Shown here piece after piece: positions 24,153 through 33,855 of a stretch of 64,000 nt of DNA. The notes beneath the pieces are model-generated. The model ran no database searches and was not told the origin of the DNA. It saw only the letters and a program-made list of their open reading frames with translations. This DNA is from Chryseobacterium formosense (GTDB lineage: Bacteria; Bacteroidota; Bacteroidia; Flavobacteriales; Weeksellaceae): positions 558,001-622,000 of the forward strand of contig NZ_FPAP01000002.1 in NCBI RefSeq assembly GCF_900116415.1, given 5' to 3'. How positions within the stretch are numbered: position 1 is the first letter of the stretch; the number at the start of each line of letters is the position of its first letter. The position numbers and the translations under genes are program-made.

Positions 24153-26747
24153 TTATTGTTCAGCAGGTCTGAAAACCAAACCTGTTTCTTCGAAATAATC
24201 TAAAGTGATTCTGTCGCCGTCATTTACTTTTCCAGCTAAAATTTCTCTTGATAATTTATTTAAAACTTCCTGTTGAATAACTCTCTTCAACGGTCTTGCC
24301 CCGAAAGCAGGATCATATCCTTTATTCATCAGATAATCTACAGCGTCCTGAGTTGCAGTCATAATGATATTTCGTTTTGCCAGCATATCATTGAATCCTC
24401 TCAGCTGGTAGGTTACAATTTTCCCGATTTCTTTTTTTCTTAAAGGCTGGAACAATACGACCTCATCGATTCTATTTAAGAATTCCGGACGCAATGTCTG
24501 CTTCAATAAATCAAAGACCTCATCTTTTGTTTTGTCAACGATTTCATCCTGATTTTCATCGGTAATATTTTCAAAATTTTCCTGAATAAGGTGCGAACCT
24601 AAATTCGAAGTCATAATGATGATTGAATTCTTAAAATTCACGACTCTACCTTTATTATCCGTCAAACGACCATCATCCAAAACCTGCAACAGCGTATTGA
24701 AAACATCCGGATGCGCTTTTTCAATTTCATCTAAAAGCACTACAGAATAAGGTCTTCTTCTTACCGCTTCCGTCAATTGCCCGCCTTCATCATAACCCAC
24801 ATATCCCGGAGGCGCACCAACAAGCCTAGACACGCTGTGTCTTTCCTGATATTCACTCATATCAATTCTTGTCATATTGTTTTCGTCATCGAATAGAAAC
24901 TCAGCTAAGGCTTTTGCCAGCTCGGTTTTTCCGACACCGGTTGTTCCTAAAAATAAGAATGAACCAATAGGTTTTTTATCATCGCTTAATCCCGCTCTGT
25001 TTCTTCGGATTGCATCTGCAACGGCTGTAATCGCTTCATCTTGACCTACAACTCTGTGATGAAGTTCGGTTTCAAGATTTAATAATTTTTCTCTTTCGGA
25101 TTGAAGGAGTTTTGTAACAGGAATTCCCGTCCATTTTGCAATCACTTCAGAAATGTTCTCAGAAGTTACTTCTTCTTTAATTAATTCATTCTGATGGTTT
25201 TGCATCTCCAATTCCAGTTTTTGCAAAGCATCTTCTTTTTCCTTTATTTTTCCGTACTGAATTTCCGCTACCTTTGCATAATCTCCTGCTCTTGAAGCTC
25301 TTTCTGCTTCTAATTTAAGAGATTCTATATCTTTTTTAATCTGAGTTAAATCTTCAGATTTTTGTTTTTCCTTCAACCATTTTGCATTGATTTCATTTCT
25401 CTGCTCGGAAATTTTCGAAATATCTTCTATTAAATGATCGATTTTTGTCTGATTTCCTTCTCTTGAAATGGCTGCCAATTCAATTTCCATCTGCATTAAT
25501 TTTCTGTCTAGAACGTCAAGTTCTTCCGGTTTTGAATTGATTTCCATTCTCAATTTAGCTGAAGCTTCGTCAATCAAATCAATCGCTTTATCCGGTAAAA
25601 ATCGGTCTGAAATATATCTTTGAGACATTTCCACCGCCGCAATAATCGCTTCATCTTTGATTCTTACTTTGTGGTGAGCTTCATATTTATCTTTAATTCC
25701 ACGAAGAATGGAGATTGCTGATTCGGTATCCGGTTCTTCCACCATCACCTTCTGGAAACGTCTTTCTAACGCTTTATCTTTTTCAAAATATTTTTGATAT
25801 TCATTCAAAGTCGTTGCACCGATGGCTCTTAATTCTCCTCTTGCTAAAGCAGGTTTCAGAATATTCGCAGCATCCATCGCACCTTCTCCGCCTCCGGCTC
25901 CAACCAATGTGTGGATTTCGTCGATGAAAAGAATGATTTGTCCGTCTGATTTGATCACTTCATTTACAACCGATTTCAAACGCTCCTCAAATTCTCCTTT
26001 ATATTTTGCGCCGGCGATCAAGGCTCCCATATCTAATGAATACAAAGTTTTATCCATCAGATTTTCAGGAATATCTCCGCTGATAATTCTGTGCGCAATT
26101 CCTTCAGCGATCGCGGTTTTACCAACTCCGGGTTCACCAATCAGAATCGGATTATTTTTTGTTCTTCTCGAAAGAATCTGCAAAACTCTTCTGATTTCTT
26201 CATCACGACCGATTACTGGATCAAGTTTACCTTCTGCAGCGAGTTCGTTAAAGTTTTTAGCATATTTATTTAAGGATTGATACGTTTCTTCTGAACTTGC
26301 AGAAGTTGCCTTCGATCCTTTTCTTAATTCTTTAATTCCGCCTTCCAAAAGATTTTTCGTGACGCCCATATCTTTCAGCATTTTTGAAACTTCTGAACTG
26401 GTTTCTAATAATGAAAGCCAAAGATGTTCGATCGTTACAAATTCATCACCCATTTTTTTAGCGATATTGGGAGCATCAAGCAAAACTTTGTTTGCAGATT
26501 GTGAAAGGTAAATATTTCCGCCCTGTACTTTAGGAAGTTTTTCAAGATTTTCACGGTTGCGCTCTCTTACCAAAGTAGCATCTGCTTCAGATTTTTTTAA
26601 TAAGAAAGGCGATATATTTTCATCTACCTGAAAAATTCCTTCAAGTAAATGTTGAGGTTCAATCTGTTGATTGCCAAATTCCATTGCCACTTGTTGTGCC
26701 GCCTGGATGGCTTCTTGTGATTTTACAGTATATTGATTTAAGTTCAT
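24153..26747 (-). CDS. clpB: ATP-dependent chaperone ClpB
   Basis: 864 residues, the normal ClpB length. N-terminal Clp-N repeats (residues 1-150, LNQYTVKSQEAIQAAQQ), first AAA+ with Walker A GEPGVGKT and Walker B ILFIDEIHT, the long middle coiled-coil (about 400-540) that defines ClpB against ClpA/C, second AAA+ with GTTGVGKTELAKAL and VVLLDEIEKAHPDVF, and the D2 C-terminal domain. It works with DnaK to dissolve protein aggregates after heat stress. Single gene. No TAnnTTTG box is obvious upstream, so a heat-shock type promoter is possible. Confidence 0.96.
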   Translation of the reverse strand: MNLNQYTVKSQEAIQAAQQVAMEFGNQQIEPQHLLEGIFQVDENISPFLLKKSEADATLVRERNRENLEKLPKVQGGNIYLSQSANKVLLDAPNIAKKMGDEFVTIEHLWLSLLETSSEVSKMLKDMGVTKNLLEGGIKELRKGSKATSASSEETYQSLNKYAKNFNELAAEGKLDPVIGRDEEIRRVLQILSRRTKNNPILIGEPGVGKTAIAEGIAHRIISGDIPENLMDKTLYSLDMGALIAGAKYKGEFEERLKSVVNEVIKSDGQIILFIDEIHTLVGAGGGEGAMDAANILKPALARGELRAIGATTLNEYQKYFEKDKALERRFQKVMVEEPDTESAISILRGIKDKYEAHHKVRIKDEAIIAAVEMSQRYISDRFLPDKAIDLIDEASAKLRMEINSKPEELDVLDRKLMQMEIELAAISREGNQTKIDHLIEDISKISEQRNEINAKWLKEKQKSEDLTQIKKDIESLKLEAERASRAGDYAKVAEIQYGKIKEKEDALQKLELEMQNHQNELIKEEVTSENISEVIAKWTGIPVTKLLQSEREKLLNLETELHHRVVGQDEAITAVADAIRRNRAGLSDDKKPIGSFLFLGTTGVGKTELAKALAEFLFDDENNMTRIDMSEYQERHSVSRLVGAPPGYVGYDEGGQLTEAVRRRPYSVVLLDEIEKAHPDVFNTLLQVLDDGRLTDNKGRVVNFKNSIIIMTSNLGSHLIQENFENITDENQDEIVDKTKDEVFDLLKQTLRPEFLNRIDEVVLFQPLRKKEIGKIVTYQLRGFNDMLAKRNIIMTATQDAVDYLMNKGYDPAFGARPLKRVIQQEVLNKLSREILAGKVNDGDRITLDYFEETGLVFRPAEQ

Positions 26748-26804
26748 ATTTTGTTTTTTTGATTCTTTAATCTTTGGTTTAAATTTAGATTTTAGACATC
26801 AGAT

Positions 26805-26866
26805 TTCAGACCATAAGAGTCTAATAAATGTTAATTTTTAAATCCGATTTTCTAATTTCTGATGTC
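26805..26866. repeat. Inverted repeat GACATCAGA upstream of clpB
   Basis: Nine-base perfect arms separated by 44 bp, embedded in AGATTTTAGACATCAGATTT-like low-complexity sequence. It may be a decayed dispersed repeat, or an extended structure in the clpB leader. Confidence 0.45.
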
Positions 26867-27119
26867 CTCAATCTATTCAATCATTTAATTCGAAGAGATT
26901 ATCACAAAAAGTGTTCAATTGTTGATTTTTTAAAAATAGTGGACAAAATTTCCGAAATATTCAATTTTGGTGCAATTTTATAAAGACAAAATTTCCGAAT
27001 TCATTAAATTCAAATAAAATTTGTGGAATAACCGTCAGTTTAAATAAAATTAAAATTATTCATCTTAAACTTTGTTTTAAATCATCTCTTGAAAATCAGA
27101 TTATTAAAATCAAAATAAT

Positions 27120-27127
27120 TACTTTTG
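27120..27127 (+). promoter_or_regulatory. -7 box TACTTTTG of the TetR-family gene
   Basis: TAnnTTTG match ending 11 nt before the ATG, implying a very short leader. Confidence 0.5.
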
Positions 27128-27138
27128 CCTTTTATCAG

Positions 27139-27714
27139 ATGGAGCTAAAAGAAAAACAGATCAAAATACTCGAAGTCGCTGTAGAACTTTTCAAAGAGAA
27201 AGGTTATATGGGCAGCTCGGTGAGAGATTTGGCTACAAAACTCAATATCAAAGCGGCATCTTTATACGCTCATATTCGTTCTAAAGAAGAAATTCTTGAA
27301 TGGATTTGTTTCGGAGTAGCCAACGAGTTTTTTGAAGAGCTTCAGCAAGTAAAAAATACCAAAGTTCCTGCTCAGGAAAAGCTTAATTTATTTATTGAAA
27401 AACATTTATCGGTTGTTTTGAAAAACCGCGATGTAACGCATATTTATTCCAACGAATGGAAGCATCTTGAAGAAAGATTACCCGAGTTTGTCGAACTCAG
27501 AAAAAATTATCAGCAGGAAGTTGAACAACTGATTTCTGAAATTTATGAAGCCCAAAACTGGGAACTGAGATCTCCTGCTTTTACGACAAGATTTATTCTT
27601 CATACTTTAAATAATTCTTATTTCTGGTTTAAAAGAAATATAGAATCTACATCGGAAATTACCGATGAGATTAGAGATAAGATACTTTTTGGTCTTTTAG
27701 GAAATCAAAAATAA
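27139..27714 (+). CDS. TetR/AcrR-family transcriptional regulator
   Basis: 191 residues. N-terminal HTH: ILEVAVELFKEKGYMGSSVRDLATKLNIKAASLYAHIRSKEEIL (read in pieces), the TetR signature. The C-terminal ligand-binding half is helical and reads like the TetR_C_33-type group found in Bacteroidota. An LLM-class flavin oxidoreductase gene follows on the same strand under its own promoter and may be a target. Effector unknown. Confidence 0.87.
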   Translation: MELKEKQIKILEVAVELFKEKGYMGSSVRDLATKLNIKAASLYAHIRSKEEILEWICFGVANEFFEELQQVKNTKVPAQEKLNLFIEKHLSVVLKNRDVTHIYSNEWKHLEERLPEFVELRKNYQQEVEQLISEIYEAQNWELRSPAFTTRFILHTLNNSYFWFKRNIESTSEITDEIRDKILFGLLGNQK

Positions 27715-27763
27715 GCTCCTTCCGTTCTTATCATTCATCAATGCTTTTGAATTTTCATTCGTC

Positions 27764-27771
27764 TAATTTTG
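27764..27771 (+). promoter_or_regulatory. -7 box TAATTTTG of the LLM oxidoreductase gene
   Basis: TAnnTTTG match; predicted transcript start near 27778. This excludes the longer in-frame TTG start at 27769 and supports ATG 27793. Confidence 0.55.
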
Positions 27772-27792
27772 TCCTATCTAAAAATCAACAAT

Positions 27793-28812
27793 ATGGAATT
27801 AGGAATAGGAATGTTTGGCGACTTGGGTTTCGATCAAAATACCGGAAAATATAAAGATGCAGGAATAAAAATCCGTGAAATCATCGAACAGGTAAAACTG
27901 ATGGATGAGGTCGGAATTGATGTTTTTGCAATGGGAGAACATCATCGCGCGGATTATGCAGTTTCTTCGCCTGAAATGGTTTTGGCTGCAGCAGCAAGTG
28001 TGACCAAAAATATTAAATTGGCAAGTGGGGTTACGGTTTTAAGTTCGTCTGAACCAGTAAAAGTGTATGAAGATTTTTCAACACTAGATCTGATTTCTGA
28101 TGGTCGGGCAGAAATTTTTGTCGGTCGTGGAAGTTTCATCGAATCTTTTCCTTTGTATGGGTATTCTTTAAATGATTACGAAGAATTATTCGATGAGAAA
28201 TTAGAATTATTATTAAAAATAAATTCACAAGAAAACGTTTCGTGGACGGGTAAATTGCGTGCCCCAATGCAGAATCAGACGGTTTATCCGAGAGCAAAAA
28301 ACAACGGAAAACTTTCCATCTGGAGAGCGGTTGGTGGAACTCCGCAATCGGTTTTAAGTGCTGCAAAACTGGGAATGCCCTTAGTCGTTGCTATTATTGG
28401 CGGAATGCCAATTCAGTTTAAAAATTTAATTGAATTTTACAAACAGGAATATCTGAATGCGGGTCACCCCGAATCTGAAATGCAGATTGCGATTCACTCA
28501 CATACTTTTGTAAGTGAAGACCAAAATGTTGTTGATGGATATTTTAATAATTATAAATCTCAAATGGATAGAATCGGAAAATCCAGAGGTTGGTCTCCTT
28601 ACACGAAAATGCAGTATGAAGGCGGAAGAGCAAAAGAAGGTGCGTTATTCATCGGGAATGCCAATGAAGTTGCTGATAAAATCAATTATATGAAAGAGAT
28701 TTTCGGAATTACAAGATTTATCGGTCACATGGACGTTGGAGATCCTGCAAATGATGTGATGATGAAGTCTATTGAACTGTTTGGTGAAAAAGTTGCACCA
28801 CAGGTAAGATAA
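27793..28812 (+). CDS. LLM-class flavin-dependent oxidoreductase (luciferase-like)
   Basis: 339 residues. Bacterial luciferase-like TIM barrel: ELGIGMFGDLGFDQ start, MDEVGIDVFAMGEHHRADYA, SPEMVLAAAASVTKNIKLASG, RAEIFVGRGSF and LPLVVAIIGG-like segment (PLVVAIIGGMPIQF). These enzymes use FMNH2 to oxidise or reduce varied substrates in the cytosol. The start is set by the promoter box just upstream. A bidirectional terminator follows. Confidence 0.87.
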   Translation: MELGIGMFGDLGFDQNTGKYKDAGIKIREIIEQVKLMDEVGIDVFAMGEHHRADYAVSSPEMVLAAAASVTKNIKLASGVTVLSSSEPVKVYEDFSTLDLISDGRAEIFVGRGSFIESFPLYGYSLNDYEELFDEKLELLLKINSQENVSWTGKLRAPMQNQTVYPRAKNNGKLSIWRAVGGTPQSVLSAAKLGMPLVVAIIGGMPIQFKNLIEFYKQEYLNAGHPESEMQIAIHSHTFVSEDQNVVDGYFNNYKSQMDRIGKSRGWSPYTKMQYEGGRAKEGALFIGNANEVADKINYMKEIFGITRFIGHMDVGDPANDVMMKSIELFGEKVAPQVR

Positions 28813-28815
28813 AAT

Positions 28816-28851
28816 AAAAACTCCGCTGAAAATATTTTCAGCGGAGTTTTT
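28816..28851. terminator. Bidirectional terminator
   Basis: Perfect 36-bp palindrome: AAAAACTCCGCTGAAAAT (28816-28833) and its complement (28834-28851). It fills the 41-bp gap between two convergent genes and has A-run and T-run edges for both directions. Confidence 0.92.
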
Positions 28852-28853
28852 AT

Positions 28854-29300
28854 TTAGATTGTCTCAAATCTAGTTTTATACTCATTCAGAAGGTCTGCAA
28901 GTTTTTGTGCAGACATTCCGTATGTATCAGGAAAAGCACCTGTTTTTGATTTCATGGTAGAATTTTCCAAAAGCTTTTGGTCGATATCAAAAACCACCAT
29001 TTTATTAACGAAAATATACTTTGTTCTAAAACTACTGACAGCTTGCCAAGGAATAAAAGTAGTTCTGAAAAGGTTTTTCATCTCGATTCCTCTTTCGTCG
29101 ATTTTCAAATAAGAAGAATCGGGAATGAGATTAATAATAAAAATAAGCAGACAGATTCCGAAGAAAACAATGTTCAGCACGGCAATCAGCATATTTTTTT
29201 CTAACAATGAAATTCCTAAAGCAACAAAACCGATACTTACCAGAATAAGAATGATACTTTTTACTTTCGAAGGCTTTAAGATAAGGGGTAAATTTTGCAT
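28854..29300 (-). CDS. Small membrane protein with PH-like domain (STM3941-like)
   Basis: 148 residues from ATG at 29300. Two adjacent membrane helices (IILILVSIGFVALGISLL and IAVLNIVFFGICLLIFII) are followed by a beta-rich domain (LKIDERGIEMKNLFRTTFIPW, KMVVFDI) resembling bacterial PH-like modules, and an end GAFPDTYGMSAQKLADLLNEY as seen in STM3941-type proteins. Role unknown; single gene. The frame extends 18 codons further, but the charged, Phe-rich extension is not typical. Confidence 0.65.
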   Translation of the reverse strand: MQNLPLILKPSKVKSIILILVSIGFVALGISLLEKNMLIAVLNIVFFGICLLIFIINLIPDSSYLKIDERGIEMKNLFRTTFIPWQAVSSFRTKYIFVNKMVVFDIDQKLLENSTMKSKTGAFPDTYGMSAQKLADLLNEYKTRFETI

Positions 29301-29354
29301 GATAATTTTTAATGATTCAAATGTAAACAAAAATTGAAAATCTTTGATTTTCAA

Positions 29355-29417
29355 CTCATGTGTTCTAAAATATTTTCAAGTATTAAAACTAATCTAATGT
29401 GACTTATGTATTAAAAG
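29355..29417. repeat. ACATAAGTCACATTAG dispersed repeat, copy 1 (minus orientation)
   Basis: Reading the minus strand: ATACATAAGTCACATTAG, then TTGAAAATATTTTAGAACAC and ATGAG. The same order with few changes is at 36213-36280 on the plus strand; a fragment is at 34094-34106. Confidence 0.65.
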
Positions 29418-29430
29418 TTTGTGTCAAAAA

Positions 29431-32400
29431 TCAAACAATCTCAATTAAACTTCCCCTTTCCTCATCTTTCGTAATATTCAGCGATACCGGAATTTTCTCT
29501 TTCAATTCTTCCACATGCGAAATAATTCCTACAATTCGGTTTTCTTTCTGAAGATTCATCAGCGTTTCAAACACAATATTCACCGATTCCACATCCTGAG
29601 TTCCAAAACCTTCATCAATAAAAAAGAAATTTTTCTCCGATTGTGCATTGGTTTGAACACTCTCAGCCAAAGCCAACGCAAGACTCAAAGAAACCTGAAA
29701 AGCCTGTCCTCCGGAAAGCGTTTTTACACTTCGGCTTCGGCCTTCATTCAGATAATCGATAATTTCAAAATCGTTATTTTCGTTCAACTGTAAACTTAGT
29801 TGATTTCTCGTCATCCGATGAAAACGAACATTGGCATGGTCACATAACTGACGAAGATAAATTGAGGAAACATATTGCACAAAACCAGCTCCCTTAAAGA
29901 GATTGGTCATTATTTTCAGGTTTTCTGCACGTTTCTGAAGTTGCGCCAAATCCTTTAAAAGATTTTCTTTTTTCCTGAATTCTTTTTCAAGCCTTTCAAT
30001 TTCTGTTACGATTTTTACCACAGAATCGTTGGCAGTTTTTAAATCATTTTCAAAAGTTTTGAACTGATTTTCAATGGCTGAAAATTCTTCATCGTTAAAT
30101 GAAAAATCTTTAAGCTTATTTTCCAATTCAAGAATACTGTTTTTCAACGTTTCAAACTGAATTCTGAATTGCTGAATCTGATTTCTTATTTCCTGAACAT
30201 TGATTTCCTGAGCAAGAATTTGGTGGACCTCTTCCAAAGTGCTGAATTGCTGTTCAGACAAAGCTTTTTCAATCTGATTTATATTCTCTGAAATTTCTTT
30301 TTCCAGTTCAGAAATCCGTTTTTCCAATTGATGAACAATCGTTTTTTGTTCGGCTAATTTGGGCGAAATTTCTTTTTCTTCTTTGATTAATTGATTGTAA
30401 TTCTGCTCGGTTTCAAGATTTGAATGTGCAAGTTTAGTGTAAATTTCTTCCACATCAACAATCACTTTTTCCTTGTAATTACTCCATTCTAAAACCTTTA
30501 AATTCCCTTCGTTGGCTTTGATCTGCTCTTCTTTTTTTGCTTCATCAAGCCTGAATTTTTCCAACGCCTTATTGTAACTGTCGAGATTTTCCCTTTCTTT
30601 GTCCAGATTTTTTTGTTCCAAAGAAATTTGCCGATTCAGCTCATCAATTTGTTTTTCAATAGTAAAAGATTGCTGTCTTTTTTCCTCGAAATCATTTTGA
30701 TTTTCTGAACTAAATGCTGCCCAGATAAAGCCTTTTAAATGCTCATCAATGTTATTTTGGATCTGCTTTAAACTTTCCTCTTCCGATTTCAACTGTTCTT
30801 CAAAAATCTTTTTCCGGTCTAGGATTTTCTCGATTTCTAATAATTGTTTCTGAATATGTTCTTTTTGAATTTCAAGCTGCTCAATCTGCTTCTGAATTTC
30901 ATTTAATTCTGAATTCACATCATCAAAATGCACAATATTCGGATGTTCCAAAGCGCCACAAAGCGGGCAGGATTCTCCGTCATGTAATTCGTTGGCAAAA
31001 TGTGCCAGTTTCTGTTGAACTTCAAGGTGATTTCGTTTTTCAGAAATTGTTTTTCTTTGATTTTCTAAAGTTTCAATCTGAGTTTTAAAATCATTTTTAA
31101 AAGTTTCAGGATTGATTTTAAATGGTTTTAATTCATCAAGAATTTTTTGGGTTTCAAGTTTTTTTGAATCAATTTTTCCTGCTTGAATTTGTAATGTTTC
31201 GGTTAATTTTTGCCTTTCTGAAAACCAATTTCCGATATTTAAAAGTAAATTGGAATCTAATTTTTTAGGCTTTAAAAGTTCAGCATTTTTTGAAAGTTCT
31301 TCAATCTTATTTTGAATTAATTTTTGGCTGGCTTCAACTTCTTTTACTTTTTCTGAGCCTTTTTTAGTTCGTTCTTTTAAAGTTTCAATCTCATCCGAAA
31401 ATTTAAGCATCTGAAGAATCAGACTCAAATCATTTTCCTGAATTTTAGACTGATGTAAAGCTTCATATTTCGGTTGAATTGCTGAAAGCTCATTCTTCGT
31501 ATTTTCAAACTGAACTTCAGTTTCCTGTAAAATTTTAAACTGCTGTTCTTTACTTTTCTGCTGTTCAGAAATTTCTTTAGCAAGTTTATTTTTTTCAGAA
31601 ATTAAAGGCGTAAAAGTCCTAAAAACGCTATCGTAAAGCTCTGTCTTTGTTTCTAAAATATCAATCTCAGATTTCTGTTGAGTCAGTTTTTCAAAATCTG
31701 ATTTTTTCTGATGTAACATCTCAAAATCATCTTTTAAGGTTTTCAGTTTTACATATTTTTCTTCTGTTTCTTTGAAAACTTTCTGTACTTCTTCAAGCTT
31801 TTGCTGTTCGGTTTTTAACTCTGCTTTCTGGGCTGAAATCTGCTCTTCGTTGACCTCTTCAAAACCTTTTAACTGACCTTCCAGCTGATCGAGTTCTGAT
31901 CTGTTTTTTGTATTTAAAACCGAAACATTATTCTGCAGATCAAACCGTTGAAGACCGAAAATTTCCTTCATCATATTCGTTCGTTCCGTTGCGCCGAGCT
32001 CCAGAAATTCTTTAAACTGACCTTGAGGAATAATGATGGTTCGCTTAAAATTCGCATAACTCAAACCAACCAATTTCTCCGCATTAGAATGTTCCAGAGG
32101 AATCCAGTTTTCATTTTTCCATTCGTAAAAAGTAACGGTAGGTGTTTTTACATCTTCAAAATTCTTAGAATTTCGTCTGAATTCTCTCGTCGCACGGAAT
32201 TTTTTATTTTCATAATTCAAAAAATCAAACTCGATATAAGATTTGTTTGATTTCAGATTCATCATATTGTATGTGCGCTTATCTCTTGCATTCAAGCGTT
32301 CCGTTTCACCGTACAATGCAAAAGAAATGGCTTCCAAAATAGAAGATTTTCCGGAACCGACCGAACCGAAAATGCCGAAAAGTCCGGCTTCCGTAAGATT

Positions 32401-32469
32401 TTCGAAATCGATTTTTTGCCTTTCCTGATAAGAATACAGACCTTCTAAAGTCAATTGAATTGGAATCAT
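29431..32469 (-). CDS. sbcC: Exonuclease subunit SbcC (Rad50-like ATPase)
   Basis: 1012 residues. Walker A GSVGSGKSSILEAIS near residue 36, two very long coiled-coils (about 180-480 and 530-850) joined by a zinc hook CPLC in HDGESCPLCGALEH, ABC signature LSGGQAFQVSLSLALA and Walker B FFFIDEGFGTQD. With SbcD it cuts DNA hairpins and palindromes and processes double-strand ends. This is notable in a window so rich in perfect palindromes. Gene order is orf53-sbcD-sbcC on one strand, but 170 bp with a repeat element separate sbcD from sbcC. Confidence 0.93.
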   Translation of the reverse strand: MIPIQLTLEGLYSYQERQKIDFENLTEAGLFGIFGSVGSGKSSILEAISFALYGETERLNARDKRTYNMMNLKSNKSYIEFDFLNYENKKFRATREFRRNSKNFEDVKTPTVTFYEWKNENWIPLEHSNAEKLVGLSYANFKRTIIIPQGQFKEFLELGATERTNMMKEIFGLQRFDLQNNVSVLNTKNRSELDQLEGQLKGFEEVNEEQISAQKAELKTEQQKLEEVQKVFKETEEKYVKLKTLKDDFEMLHQKKSDFEKLTQQKSEIDILETKTELYDSVFRTFTPLISEKNKLAKEISEQQKSKEQQFKILQETEVQFENTKNELSAIQPKYEALHQSKIQENDLSLILQMLKFSDEIETLKERTKKGSEKVKEVEASQKLIQNKIEELSKNAELLKPKKLDSNLLLNIGNWFSERQKLTETLQIQAGKIDSKKLETQKILDELKPFKINPETFKNDFKTQIETLENQRKTISEKRNHLEVQQKLAHFANELHDGESCPLCGALEHPNIVHFDDVNSELNEIQKQIEQLEIQKEHIQKQLLEIEKILDRKKIFEEQLKSEEESLKQIQNNIDEHLKGFIWAAFSSENQNDFEEKRQQSFTIEKQIDELNRQISLEQKNLDKERENLDSYNKALEKFRLDEAKKEEQIKANEGNLKVLEWSNYKEKVIVDVEEIYTKLAHSNLETEQNYNQLIKEEKEISPKLAEQKTIVHQLEKRISELEKEISENINQIEKALSEQQFSTLEEVHQILAQEINVQEIRNQIQQFRIQFETLKNSILELENKLKDFSFNDEEFSAIENQFKTFENDLKTANDSVVKIVTEIERLEKEFRKKENLLKDLAQLQKRAENLKIMTNLFKGAGFVQYVSSIYLRQLCDHANVRFHRMTRNQLSLQLNENNDFEIIDYLNEGRSRSVKTLSGGQAFQVSLSLALALAESVQTNAQSEKNFFFIDEGFGTQDVESVNIVFETLMNLQKENRIVGIISHVEELKEKIPVSLNITKDEERGSLIEIV

Positions 32470-32486
32470 TTTTATAAGTGTTTTTA

Positions 32487-32620
32487 TTTAACCGCAAAAG
32501 GAACAAAAGATTTTGATGCTTCTCAGATATTCAAAAGTTTGCAAAACCAAGTTTCTTACATTTTATAAACTTTTAACTTACTTATTTTCAAAATTTTCTT
32601 TTGTCTCTTTTGCGGTTAAA
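32487..32620. repeat. ACCGCAAAAG nested inverted-repeat element, copy 1
   Basis: Outer arms TTTAACCGCAAAAG (from 32487) and CTTTTGCGGTTAAA (to about 32620), extended inward by ACAAAAGATTTTGA against TCAAAATTTTCTTTTGT. Inner AAAAGTTT and AAACTTTT pair as well. It fills the gap between sbcD and sbcC. A related copy is at 58359-58491. Confidence 0.7.
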
Positions 32621-32639
32621 AAATCCTTTTAATTTTAAG

Positions 32640-33851
32640 TTACGAATTATTTGAAACGATTTCATTAAACAAATTAATGAGTTCTTCATTCGCTTCCTGA
32701 CCACCGTTTTTAGATTTAAAATAATCTTTAAACAACGTTTGTATATCCTGATTGAGATTAATTTCACTCAGATTATTTTCGTCAGTTTCCTGATTTTTTA
32801 TCTTCGGAATCAGATGAACAATTCCGCTATGCGATTGGTACAGCCTTTTTCTCTCATCAGCGCTTAAAAAAGTTTCGCTTTCTAAAGTCAGTTCGACCAA
32901 CGTATTTGGATTTTCATTAAGCCATTCCACTGTATTTTCGATAGAATCAAATGTTTTTCGGACTAATTTTTTGCCGTTTTGCAAAGCAATTTTTTCAAAC
33001 GAAACTTGTTGATTAGGTTCGATATTAATAATGGAAATATATTTCGTCTGTCCTGCTTCACTAAAGCTGTAGCAAAGCGGAGAAGATGAATAAATTACAG
33101 GTTTTTCATCCGTTCCGATATTCTGAAAATTATGTAAATGCCCCAACGCGGTATATTGAATCTGTGGTGGAATAATATCAGAAAAAACTAAGTCTGCATT
33201 TCCGATTTTGATGGGTTTTTCGCCTTCCGGTTCTTCTAATATTGGAGCTCCTTTTTTATTCATATACAAATGCGTCATCAAAAGATTGACTCCGTTTTCA
33301 TCACAAAAATAATCTGCATTTTTCTTCCAATGTTCAGCTAAAACATTGTTCAGTTCAGCTTCTTTGTCTTCTCCGAAATATTCTTTCAGACGGATTTCAT
33401 TGGCATAAGGCGTGTGAAGAATTCTGATGGGGAAATTCTGATGTTGAAGTTCCATTTCGATAAATCCTTCTGCAGATTTTGAAATTTTAAAATGTTCGAG
33501 TTCAAAAGGCTGAACGGTCGCCTTCGGATGACCAATTAAAATAATGCCGCATTCTCTTGCTAAAGGGTCGGGTGCATCAATCAGGTTTGGAGAATCATGA
33601 TTTCCCGAGATAGCAATGACTGGACGTTTTCCATTTAAAGATAAACGCTTTAAGGTTTTATAAAAAAGTTCTATGGCTTCCACACCCGGATTAAAATTAT
33701 CAAACAAATCTCCGGCAATCAAAATTAAATCAACATTCTGTTCATCGGCAATCTGAACAATTTCTTCCATCACCAAAACCTGTTCTTCCAGTCTGGAAAA
33801 ACGGTCAAGACGTTTACCTAAATGCCAATCGGCGGTGTGTAGAATTTTCAT
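32640..33851 (-). CDS. sbcD: Exonuclease subunit SbcD (Mre11-like nuclease)
   Basis: 403 residues from ATG at 33851, starting MKILHTADWHLGKRL. All calcineurin-type metallophosphoesterase motifs are present: ADWHLG, LIAGDLFDNFNP, ISGNHDSPN, LLMTHLYMN and ALGHLHNFQ. C-terminal capping domain (about 280-400) as in SbcD/Mre11. The open frame reaches 33905, but that extension is Lys-rich and overlaps an upstream small gene; the chosen start sits 4 bp after that gene's stop. Confidence 0.93.
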   Translation of the reverse strand: MKILHTADWHLGKRLDRFSRLEEQVLVMEEIVQIADEQNVDLILIAGDLFDNFNPGVEAIELFYKTLKRLSLNGKRPVIAISGNHDSPNLIDAPDPLARECGIILIGHPKATVQPFELEHFKISKSAEGFIEMELQHQNFPIRILHTPYANEIRLKEYFGEDKEAELNNVLAEHWKKNADYFCDENGVNLLMTHLYMNKKGAPILEEPEGEKPIKIGNADLVFSDIIPPQIQYTALGHLHNFQNIGTDEKPVIYSSSPLCYSFSEAGQTKYISIINIEPNQQVSFEKIALQNGKKLVRKTFDSIENTVEWLNENPNTLVELTLESETFLSADERKRLYQSHSGIVHLIPKIKNQETDENNLSEINLNQDIQTLFKDYFKSKNGGQEANEELINLFNEIVSNNS

Positions 33852-33855
33852 GTAA

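Larger units (their letters stand above)
26748..27138. other. Gene-free stretch between divergent clpB and tetR genes
   Basis: 391 bp. GACATCAGA (26805-26813) and TCTGATGTC (26858-26866) form a perfect 9-bp inverted repeat upstream of clpB. ACAAAATTTCCGAA occurs twice (near 26943 and 26987). Otherwise very AT-rich with no ORF. The only clear -7 box is that of the TetR gene at 27120. Confidence 0.55.
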